Below, piece after piece: positions 8,503-15,418 of a stretch of DNA of 43,599 bases. Position 1 is the stretch's first letter, and each line of letters opens with the position of its first letter. The stretch covers positions 1 through 43,599 of the forward strand of contig CAYGFI010000019.1 of NCBI GenBank assembly GCA_964349045.1. The letters run 5' to 3'. This DNA comes from JACJXF01 sp964349045 (lineage in GTDB: Bacteria; Bacteroidota; Bacteroidia; Bacteroidales; GCA-2748055). Made by a program: the position numbers and the translations under genes. Below the pieces are notes generated by a model that did not search any database, was not told where the DNA came from, and worked only from the letters and a program-made list of their open reading frames with translations.

Positions 8503-11202
8503 TTATTGTCTTTCAACAACTAAAACAGCCCAGGGCTTACATGCCGGAACCTGAAGTATAGTCCATGGTCCCTCAACTGTTGGTGTTAAAATTTCCTCCT
8601 GTACCAGGAGGCTGTAATCTTTGGCAGATTCTGCCAGATTATGAGTCGGGTAATCATAAGTCGCAGGAGAGCGCAAACGCACCTTCAGGGCGGAGCCTCC
8701 GAAGAATAATTGAGTTGGAAGTTTAATTTTCACAGGGGCTCCCTTGTCATATTCAACAAGGTGTATTACCACCGGGGCCGCAGGATCACCCGGCCTTGCA
8801 CGAATAAAAGCACTGAGTTTACCGCTACCGCCTTCTATTTCTATTGGTTTTCCTGAACTGTAGCGATTTTCATTAAGATCATATCCGCCCACGGCGGCAT
8901 CCTCGTAACCATCCAGGTACATGGCGTTGGCACGAACGAATCCTGACAGATCAGCGAGGTCTCTGGGATCAACAAAAGTACGCTGTGCTTTCGGATCGTT
9001 AAGTACTGCAACATTGAACTGGTCCCAGGGTACTACAAAAAGGTTTCCCGTTGCATAGCATCCTGCCCAAATCCTGCGGAAATCTTCAACTGGGTATTCC
9101 TCCTGTCCAACAACTGCAAAAATCATCCCCTGTTTCCTTGCATTCTGGCTTATCTGCCAGATACCGGACGGATTCAGGTTTGCTATCCTTACTTCAGTTA
9201 TACGATAATCAAAGCAACTTATGAAAGAACGGTTATGGCTGGCATTGACACTGATGGTTATCCTGTGGCCGGCATATTTCTCTATTTCGCCGCGGAACCA
9301 GGTATGAAATCCCAGCAGTTCATCATCGGGAATAGCATCTCTCTGATAATCCGCTCCTGTTCTTTTTGCCATTCTATCCCACCACCATTCTCCGAATTCT
9401 GAATCATCGCGATGCAGACTGGTAGCTCCATTATCAATCCATAACCTGGCTTCCTTCAGGATCTCTTCCCGGAAACCAGGATTTGCCGGATCAGCCCAGT
9501 ACCGGTCACCCATTTTCAAAGGCTGGCCGTTTCCTCCTTTCAATGCAAAGTCAGGATTATAAGTCATAGCGTTCACCGAACCCTGAAACTGCCACCCTAA
9601 CGTTTTGGCTTCCTCAATAAAATCCTTGTCATTAATATAGGACCATACACCCCAGGTTATGTGAAAGTCTTTTCCTGCATTAATGATCCGTTCCCGGGGT
9701 ACCTTTTCCTGTATATGGAAAAGCCTCATGCAAACATCGCTATACCGGGGCGACTCGGGAGGAAAAACAGCCGGTTGGGCGACTTCATGGAACAATTTGC
9801 TGTTTGACACCGACAGGGAAGTTGGAGGAGTCCATTCGGCAGGTTTAGGATTGACAACTTTTAGCGGGAATGTGTCGGCATAACTGGTCATTTCCTTTTC
9901 AAGCAATGCTGTCATCTCTTTGAGTTTCGGGGTGTATTTGGATTCATCTGCGAGGTTACTTAACTCATACGGGTCATTCTTCAGATCGAAAAGCTGCGTC
10001 CTGTCCACCAACGGGTAACGGATGAGCTTCCAGCGGTCATCACGGATGGAGCGCTGGCAGTCGCGATAGGCCGTGTAGAGTACTTTGCGGACTTTCTTTT
10101 CCTTCCCTGCCAGTATGGGAACAAGGCTTTTGCCCTCAACACCGGCTGGAATTTTCGCACCGGCAAAATCAGCAAATGTCGGGAACAAGTCCATCAGGTA
10201 AACAAGAGCATCACTTTTACCCTTTGGTATGCCAGGTCCGGCTATGACAAGCGGAACATGCATGCCCCCATACTCGTAAAGGTTTTGTTTTCCAAAGAGC
10301 CCGTGGTCTCCGAGTGAGAGGCCATTATCGCCACTGAATATAATTATCGTGTTATCCCACTCACCGCTAGCCTTTAATTCTGCAAAGATGCGCCCGATAT
10401 GTTGGTCAATCCCTGTGATACATGCATAATAGTCGGCGATCTGTTGTTTTGTATCTTCGGGTGTTCGCGGCCAGGGGGCGAGCTTTTCATCACGAACAGT
10501 CATTTCTCCATTGTCCCAAGGGTGTTGCGGCATAAAAGCAGGTGAGAGGGGTATCTTTGCAGGATCATAAAGTTTATGAAACTGTGGCTCGGCCGAGCGT
10601 GGGTCATGTGGTACGGGTGGCGCGAGGTATACGTAGAAAGGCTTTGTCTCATGGATGTCGGCACGGTTCTTAAGAAACCCGATGGCGCTGTCGGCCAGGC
10701 GTTGGGAGCAATATGCACGATTGTTCTCCGGAGTATCGCCTTTGGCATCGTCGATGATACTGGTTCCAAACTCCTCCAGGCCTTTCGGGAAACCATTGCC
10801 CCTCTTGCCCATGTGCCAGGTCTGATAACCGGCAGCCTCGATTACACGAGGTAAATATGTTGCCGGATCTTCCGCATTATTTGCCGCTGCTGGCGCCCCT
10901 GGTATCCGCTGCCACGACCGGCCGGTAAGCAACATGGTCCGGCTTGGCATGCAAACTCCTCCAATCATTGATCCCATTGTGTAGCAATGTGTAAAGGTCA
11001 TGCCATGTTCTACCAGCTGGTCGAGATTAGGTGTCTGAATTATAGGATTACCAAGTGCACGCAGACCGTCCGGGCGATGATCATCAGTGTGGATGTGTAG
11101 GATGTTGGGCAATCTGTTTACTTGTGCCTGCGCGGTGCTGCATCCTAAAAGCGATAAACCTGCAAAAGCTATCGCTTTGAAATTTGATGACTTATTACTC
11201 AT
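8503..11202 (-). CDS. Sulfatase (Cys-type) fused to a large C-terminal glycosidase-like domain
   Basis: 899 residues, far longer than a usual 450-550 residue sulfatase. A lipoprotein-like signal ends LSLLGC (Cys21). The alkaline-phosphatase-fold sulfatase domain follows: metal-binding HTDDHRPD (D40, D41), the formylglycine motif C84-M-P-S-R-T with downstream LLTGR, IFSGDNGLSLGDHGLFGK, and the C-terminal DRWKLIRYPL and ELSNLADE elements. It ends near residue 455. From about 505 a second domain starts (ITWGVWSYINDKDFIEEAK); NPGFREEILKEARLWIDNGA followed by SLHRDDSEFGEWWW suggests a TIM-barrel glycosidase fold with acidic residues at strand ends, then a C-terminal beta domain. I do not recognise the family of this second domain. 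Activation would need a formylglycine-generating or anSME-type enzyme, which is not in the window. A bifunctional desulfating glycosidase is the inferred role. Confidence 0.88.
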   Translation of the reverse strand: MSNKSSNFKAIAFAGLSLLGCSTAQAQVNRLPNILHIHTDDHRPDGLRALGNPIIQTPNLDQLVEHGMTFTHCYTMGSMIGGVCMPSRTMLLTGRSWQRIPGAPAAANNAEDPATYLPRVIEAAGYQTWHMGKRGNGFPKGLEEFGTSIIDDAKGDTPENNRAYCSQRLADSAIGFLKNRADIHETKPFYVYLAPPVPHDPRSAEPQFHKLYDPAKIPLSPAFMPQHPWDNGEMTVRDEKLAPWPRTPEDTKQQIADYYACITGIDQHIGRIFAELKASGEWDNTIIIFSGDNGLSLGDHGLFGKQNLYEYGGMHVPLVIAGPGIPKGKSDALVYLMDLFPTFADFAGAKIPAGVEGKSLVPILAGKEKKVRKVLYTAYRDCQRSIRDDRWKLIRYPLVDRTQLFDLKNDPYELSNLADESKYTPKLKEMTALLEKEMTSYADTFPLKVVNPKPAEWTPPTSLSVSNSKLFHEVAQPAVFPPESPRYSDVCMRLFHIQEKVPRERIINAGKDFHITWGVWSYINDKDFIEEAKTLGWQFQGSVNAMTYNPDFALKGGNGQPLKMGDRYWADPANPGFREEILKEARLWIDNGATSLHRDDSEFGEWWWDRMAKRTGADYQRDAIPDDELLGFHTWFRGEIEKYAGHRITISVNASHNRSFISCFDYRITEVRIANLNPSGIWQISQNARKQGMIFAVVGQEEYPVEDFRRIWAGCYATGNLFVVPWDQFNVAVLNDPKAQRTFVDPRDLADLSGFVRANAMYLDGYEDAAVGGYDLNENRYSSGKPIEIEGGSGKLSAFIRARPGDPAAPVVIHLVEYDKGAPVKIKLPTQLFFGGSALKVRLRSPATYDYPTHNLAESAKDYSLLVQEEILTPTVEGPWTILQVPACKPWAVLVVERQ

Positions 11203-11308
11203 GTTTCTTTTTTTGTTTGTCAGGGTATTTCAGTTGTTCCTGATAAATTTTATTTTATCCTCCGCTGAGAATGGTGAATGATTAATAATAAAGAATAAAA
11301 AGAAACAG

Positions 11309-11318
11309 ATTTGTACTG
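11309..11318 (-). promoter_or_regulatory. ATTTGTACTG motif upstream of the sulfatase gene
   Basis: The plus strand reads ATTTGTACTG (CAGTACAAAT on the coding strand), about 107 bp before the sulfatase start. Identical 10-mers lie upstream of two other minus-strand genes (21952, 29549). No canonical Bacteroidota TTTG/TAnnTTTG promoter was found in this 230-bp gap. Promoter element and operator are both possible. Confidence 0.35.
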
Positions 11319-11342
11319 AGAAATATAAAAAATCAGGACCCG

Positions 11343-11370
11343 ATCGGTTTTAAAAAACCGAATCCGGTGA
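11343..11370 (-). terminator. Weak hairpin downstream of the Asp-box lipoprotein gene
   Basis: The plus strand reads GATCGGTTT-TAAA-AAACCGAATC, a stem of about nine pairs with one bulge, starting some 65-90 bp beyond the stop codon of the gene ending at 11433. On the minus strand the hairpin is followed about 15 bases later by a run of six T. The spacing is not ideal for an intrinsic terminator, so the call is tentative. The rest of the 11203-11432 gap shows only AT-rich sequence and the 10-mer at 11309. Confidence 0.3.
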
Positions 11371-11432
11371 AATAAAATGCTCAGACATCCAAATTTCTAT
11401 TAAGGGAATTTTCTGAAATAATAACAATGCTG

Positions 11433-13088
11433 CTATTTATTGGCTGTGAATGACTTTACATTTGTTTTTAATGAGCTGATATCAATCAGAAATTGTTTGC
11501 CATTCTGAGGATGTCGAACCCCGGTACTATCGTTCGTTTTATAATATCCCTGTCCAAAATATAACCAGCGTCCGGCCTGATCCAGTTTATGAGTCATACT
11601 TATCCATTTTCCATTTCCAACGCACGCTGAAATTTCACCGGGTTTGCTGATCAGTTCAACTCTTGTCCAATCCTGAACAGATCCAACAATAACTGAATCT
11701 GTTTCACTTTTTAATATCACCTGATTTTCTCTTGAAACAAGCTGAACCGGAGGAAAACCGATTGTGAACAACGATTGCTCACCTGGAGATTCAATTTTAA
11801 AATCGAAAGAGATATGAACCTCATCCTTACGGGAATCGTTTTCGTCAACATCAATTCCTGCCGAACTGTAATTATCATGGAATCTAATTGCCTTACGTCC
11901 ATCTACATCGACCTGATCAATTTTCCCCCTGGATGTCCGGGCGAAGATATAATACTTGTCCGGCTCGGGCAATTTCAGCCTTGCCACCATGATAAACCGG
12001 TCTCCCGGAAATTGTTCTCTTGCGCTATAGATGACAATCGCCTGGTTATTATGAATAAATATTTGAGGATATTCAGATATCCTTGTGTCGATTACCGGGC
12101 CTGCAACAAAATTGACACCGCGTCCCCGGTTGAAAAAAAGAGTAACATTGTACCGATGTTCCGCATGAAAAAGGGATGGGGTATAATAATCATTATGAAG
12201 CATAATATTTCTTTTCTTATAGTTCAATACATACGGCCTGCTATTTGAAAGTTCCATGGGCAGTAGTTGTCTTTTTTCAGAAACCCATGTTTTACCAAAA
12301 TCAAGACTATAATTGTAACCTGCGGCTTCAGTCATAGGTGTTTTTTGAACAATCCTGGTAGTTCCTATGTTCCTGGCGATCATCCAGATTTCACCCTGCT
12401 TTGGTTCCCAGATAGTAGCTTCCCATGTTGGCCCCTTATGTGCAAATGTTCCGGCAGAAATTTGCCAATTCTTTCCATTATCAGCAGTGTAGATAAAATG
12501 ATCCGAATTGTATGCACTGTCTTTTGGTAAAATCCCTGAACCTCCAACGCTCAATACCTTTGTGACAGGTATCGCCACCCAGCCATTACTCAACACTATT
12601 CCGTTACAGGTTATAAATAAATTTGTCAACGGAATGGTCTGATTCTGCCATTTTCCGGTTGGATCACCAAGACGTGAAAAGTAGATCTCTTTCAGTTTCG
12701 AAACTGTCCAAAGACTCCATAATTCATTGTTGACATTCACAAAACCAGGTTGCCATTGATCTCCATGCCATTTCACCGGATCAGAGGTTCCCGCGGAATC
12801 TGAAAAGACCCTGATTTCCGGTGTCCAGTTTTTGAAATCAAAACTGGTCCGCTGATTTATATACTGGGGTACACCTTTGGGAACGACATGATCATCATAT
12901 TGTACAATCCAACGATCCTTGTACCAAGCAATGGCAGCATCATGATGTTGGCGTCCGGGTACAGGGAAGGAAATCTGTTGCCGCTCAATATCCGGATTAT
13001 AAACTTCATATTGAGGAGAACTATTCTTTGAACATGAACCTAAAACCAATAAAGCAGAACTGATAAATAAGATGCTACAATTTTTCAT
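11433..13088 (-). CDS. Sialidase-fold (Asp-box propeller) lipoprotein with C-terminal LamG-like domain
   Basis: 551 residues with lipoprotein signal MKNCSILFISSALLVLGSC (Cys19). Two clear Asp boxes, TADNGKNW (201-208) and SLDFGKTW (261-268), and a degenerate one (TSFDFKNW, 81-88) indicate a six-bladed beta-propeller of the sialidase superfamily. The segment from WEATIWEPKQGEIWMIARN to SNSRPYVLNY matches the way sialidase-like enzymes present a Glu-Pro, then an Arg, then a Ser-Arg/Pro turn. After about residue 385 comes a beta-sandwich resembling LamG (KAIRFHDNYSSAGID, EVHISFDFKIES, WTRVELISK). I see no FRIP motif, so true sialidase (GH33) activity is doubtful; another exo-glycosidase or a binding protein is possible. 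It is divergent from the GH29 gene at 13301, with a 212-bp shared promoter region. Confidence 0.75.
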   Translation of the reverse strand: MKNCSILFISSALLVLGSCSKNSSPQYEVYNPDIERQQISFPVPGRQHHDAAIAWYKDRWIVQYDDHVVPKGVPQYINQRTSFDFKNWTPEIRVFSDSAGTSDPVKWHGDQWQPGFVNVNNELWSLWTVSKLKEIYFSRLGDPTGKWQNQTIPLTNLFITCNGIVLSNGWVAIPVTKVLSVGGSGILPKDSAYNSDHFIYTADNGKNWQISAGTFAHKGPTWEATIWEPKQGEIWMIARNIGTTRIVQKTPMTEAAGYNYSLDFGKTWVSEKRQLLPMELSNSRPYVLNYKKRNIMLHNDYYTPSLFHAEHRYNVTLFFNRGRGVNFVAGPVIDTRISEYPQIFIHNNQAIVIYSAREQFPGDRFIMVARLKLPEPDKYYIFARTSRGKIDQVDVDGRKAIRFHDNYSSAGIDVDENDSRKDEVHISFDFKIESPGEQSLFTIGFPPVQLVSRENQVILKSETDSVIVGSVQDWTRVELISKPGEISACVGNGKWISMTHKLDQAGRWLYFGQGYYKTNDSTGVRHPQNGKQFLIDISSLKTNVKSFTANK

Positions 13089-13154
13089 GACGTCTTTTTA
13101 TAAGTTAATTTAATATGAAAACCAGCTTTTTCAAAGAGAAATTTGAATATGAAT

Positions 13155-13195
13155 TGTACTTAAAGAATATAAGGAAAAGATAATTAATAAGTACA
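13155..13195. promoter_or_regulatory. Inverted repeat TGTACTTA-N25-TAAGTACA in divergent promoter region
   Basis: TGTACTTA (13155-13162) and its exact reverse complement TAAGTACA (13188-13195) have starts 33 bp apart, about three helical turns. They lie between the Asp-box lipoprotein gene (start 13088, minus) and the GH29 gene (start 13301, plus), the only divergent pair in the window. The arrangement fits an operator for a dimeric regulator acting on both genes. The half-site shares its TGTACT core with the recurring ATTTGTACTG 10-mer. Confidence 0.4.
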
Positions 13196-13300
13196 TTTAA
13201 TGATGTCTTTGCTCGTTTATATTGTTGATTTGAAATTGCAGGAATTAAACTGAAACACTACCCAAATAAAAAGTAAAAATCTTATATAATTTATTTACAC

Positions 13301-15124
13301 ATGATAAAAAACTACATTATTTTCTTTATGTTAGTCCTGGTAGTCATTCCCTCTTTTGCACAGGAAAAAAAGATTGCAGAAAAAAGTATGGATAAAGAGT
13401 GGGGATCCACACTGGTCAGGGATTCAGTTATTGCAAAAAGTGCTACATGGTACCAGGAATCCAAATTTGCCATGTTTATCCACTGGGGATTATTTTCTGA
13501 GGCAGGAGGTGAATGGGAAGGAAAGCATTATTTTGGTATAACAGAGTGGTTAATGTACCTGGCAAAAATTCCAACAATGGAATATTACGAAAAGTTAACC
13601 CCCAGGTTTAACCCGGTTAAATTCAATGCTGAAGAAATAGTTCAACTGGCTGTTGATGCCGGAATGAAATATATTGTAATAACCAGTAAGCATTGTGATG
13701 GTTTTGCAATGTATCACAGTAAAGTAAGCAAGTATAATATCGTTGATTTTACACCGTTTAAAAGGGACCCGTTAAAAGAGCTGGCAATTGCCTGTGAAAA
13801 AAGAGGTGTTGGCCTGGGGATTTATTATGCACAGTCAAAGGAATGGAGTGATAAGAATGCATATGGCAATACCTGGGAATTTAATCCGGAAGAAATTAAT
13901 TTTCAAAAATATCTTGATAATAAGTGTTTACCCCAGTTAGAAGAATTACTTACTAATTATGGCCCTATTAAATTGATTTTTTTCGACACTCCTGGGGAAA
14001 TGAGCAAAGATGCTGTAATGCAAATACGTGATTTAGTAAAAAAAATACAACCTGAATGCCTTATTAACAGTCGGATAGGACATGACATGGGAGACTTTAT
14101 TACATTGGGAGATAATCAGATCCCTGATAAACCTATTCAAGGACTATGGGAAAGCATTGATACTCATAACAATAGTTGGGGATACAGCAAATTTGACAAT
14201 AACTGGAAAAGCGACAAAGAGATTATTCATCGACTTATAAGAGTTATTACAAAAGGTGGAAATTATATGTTAAATATAGGTCCAAAAGGTGATGGATCCA
14301 TCCCTGAAGAAACAGCATATTTCCTTAAAAAAACCGGAAATTGGGTAAAGATGAATTCAGAAGCAATTTACGGAACAAAACCTGTGGATTTGGGAGCACA
14401 AACCGGAATGGGGGCAACCTCAAAACAGGGTAAAACATTTCTTTTTGTTACAGATTGGCCAAAAGATGGCAAATTATGGATACCGCAAACCGATTCCAGG
14501 ATTTTAAAAGCACGATTACTTAATGAAAACAATACATTCAAATTAAACCATTCAGGTGAAAATATATACTTAACAGTGCCTGTAATTCCTCCTGATCCGA
14601 GGGCAAATGTTATTGTTCTCGAACATAAGGGTTCAATTGAATTCAAAAATGATCAATACCTGTGGCCAGCTATGATTACGGAATTTGTACCGGATAAAGC
14701 CATCACCAAATCAGTAAGTAAAGGTAATTCCAGCTGGATGGAAATATTTGGAGACTGGCATCATGTTCCAACCCTTGAGAATTGGGAAAACCTCAACAGC
14801 TGCGCGAGCTGGGAATTCTATGCCCCTGAAAAAGGTAAATATTTCGTTGATATTGATTATGCCTGTAACCTGTCGGCTGACCTGAAAGAAGGATTATTCT
14901 TCATAGATAACGATTCATACAACTTTGTTCCTGTATTTACCGGCGATTTAACCCGACTTAATGATTTTGAGGGTAGATTAATACCCAGGTTTGCTACCCG
15001 GCGGATCGGTTTGTTCAATATTAAATCAACCGGAATGCATACATTAAAAATTCAGCTTAATGATGTTGACCCCAGTGGTTGGATTAAACTTTCAAAAGTA
15101 AGATTTACGCCGGTGAATTATTGA
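13301..15124 (+). CDS. GH29 alpha-L-fucosidase with C-terminal beta-sandwich module
   Basis: 607 residues with a signal peptide ending near SFAQ (20-21). The GH29 (beta/alpha)8 barrel is recognised by FAMFIHWGLFSEAGGEW (H61), YIVITSKHCDGFAMYHS (K130, H131), and the nucleophile strand IKLIFFDTPGE, with D229 as candidate nucleophile. WESIDTHNNSWGY follows as the usual acid/base region, and GGNYMLNIGPKGDGSIP closes the barrel. A linker leads to a beta-sandwich of about 130 residues (from about EFVPDKAITK) resembling the carbohydrate-binding modules often attached to Bacteroidota fucosidases. It would remove terminal alpha-L-fucose in the periplasm. It is the only plus-strand gene in the middle of the locus. 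Its TGA overlaps the first unit of the tandem repeat downstream. Confidence 0.9.
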   Translation: MIKNYIIFFMLVLVVIPSFAQEKKIAEKSMDKEWGSTLVRDSVIAKSATWYQESKFAMFIHWGLFSEAGGEWEGKHYFGITEWLMYLAKIPTMEYYEKLTPRFNPVKFNAEEIVQLAVDAGMKYIVITSKHCDGFAMYHSKVSKYNIVDFTPFKRDPLKELAIACEKRGVGLGIYYAQSKEWSDKNAYGNTWEFNPEEINFQKYLDNKCLPQLEELLTNYGPIKLIFFDTPGEMSKDAVMQIRDLVKKIQPECLINSRIGHDMGDFITLGDNQIPDKPIQGLWESIDTHNNSWGYSKFDNNWKSDKEIIHRLIRVITKGGNYMLNIGPKGDGSIPEETAYFLKKTGNWVKMNSEAIYGTKPVDLGAQTGMGATSKQGKTFLFVTDWPKDGKLWIPQTDSRILKARLLNENNTFKLNHSGENIYLTVPVIPPDPRANVIVLEHKGSIEFKNDQYLWPAMITEFVPDKAITKSVSKGNSSWMEIFGDWHHVPTLENWENLNSCASWEFYAPEKGKYFVDIDYACNLSADLKEGLFFIDNDSYNFVPVFTGDLTRLNDFEGRLIPRFATRRIGLFNIKSTGMHTLKIQLNDVDPSGWIKLSKVRFTPVNY

Positions 15125-15418
15125 AAGGAATGGCCAGGAAATTGAAAGAGGGGGGTCAACTATTGAAAGGAACGGCAGAATATTGAAAGAGGGGGTCAAC
15201 TATTGAAAGGAACGGCCAGAAAATTGAAAAAGGTGGGTCAACTATTGAAAGGAACGGCCAGAAAATTGAAAAAGGGGGGTCAACTATTGAAAGGAACGGC
15301 AAGAAAATTGAAAGAGGGGGGGTGAACTATTGAAAGGAATGGCCAGGAAATTTAAAGTGGAGGGTGAATTGTTGAAAGGGACGGTTAGGAAATTGAAAGT
15401 GACCGTTAGAAAATTGTC
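15121..15418. repeat. 42-bp tandem repeat array filling a convergent gap
   Basis: Units beginning TTGAAAGG start at 15121, 15163, 15203, 15245, 15287, 15330 and 15372, spaced 42, 40, 42, 42, 43 and 42 bp. Each unit is two 21-bp halves that both open with TTGAAA: one ends in ACGGCCAGAAAA, the other in a G-run then TCAACTA. Length changes fall mostly in the G-run, as expected for slippage. The later units are diverged and the array decays into two more 21-bp halves ending at 15413. It spans the whole space between two convergent genes, overlapping the stop of one and abutting the stop of the other. The plus strand is purine-rich and the minus strand is C/T-rich. Confidence 0.9.

Noticed and set aside
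11775..12248. Plus-strand open frame of 157 codons
   Set aside because: Antisense to the Asp-box lipoprotein gene, which has recognisable motifs across this stretch.
13208..13232. Canonical Bacteroidota promoter (TTTG, then TAnnTTTG) before the GH29 gene
   Set aside because: TTTG at 13208 and TTGATTTG at 13225 are only 13 bp apart instead of about 19-20, and the second box has T for A at its second position.
13301..15124. Loss of the GH29 nucleophile in the first fucosidase
   Set aside because: The strand reads IKLIFFDTPGE rather than the common WFDGG, but the Asp (D229) is present at the right place, so there is no sign of inactivation.
15121..15418. CRISPR array
   Set aside because: Units are directly adjacent with no unique spacers, and both halves of each unit are repeated. 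It is a simple tandem repeat, and no cas gene is present.
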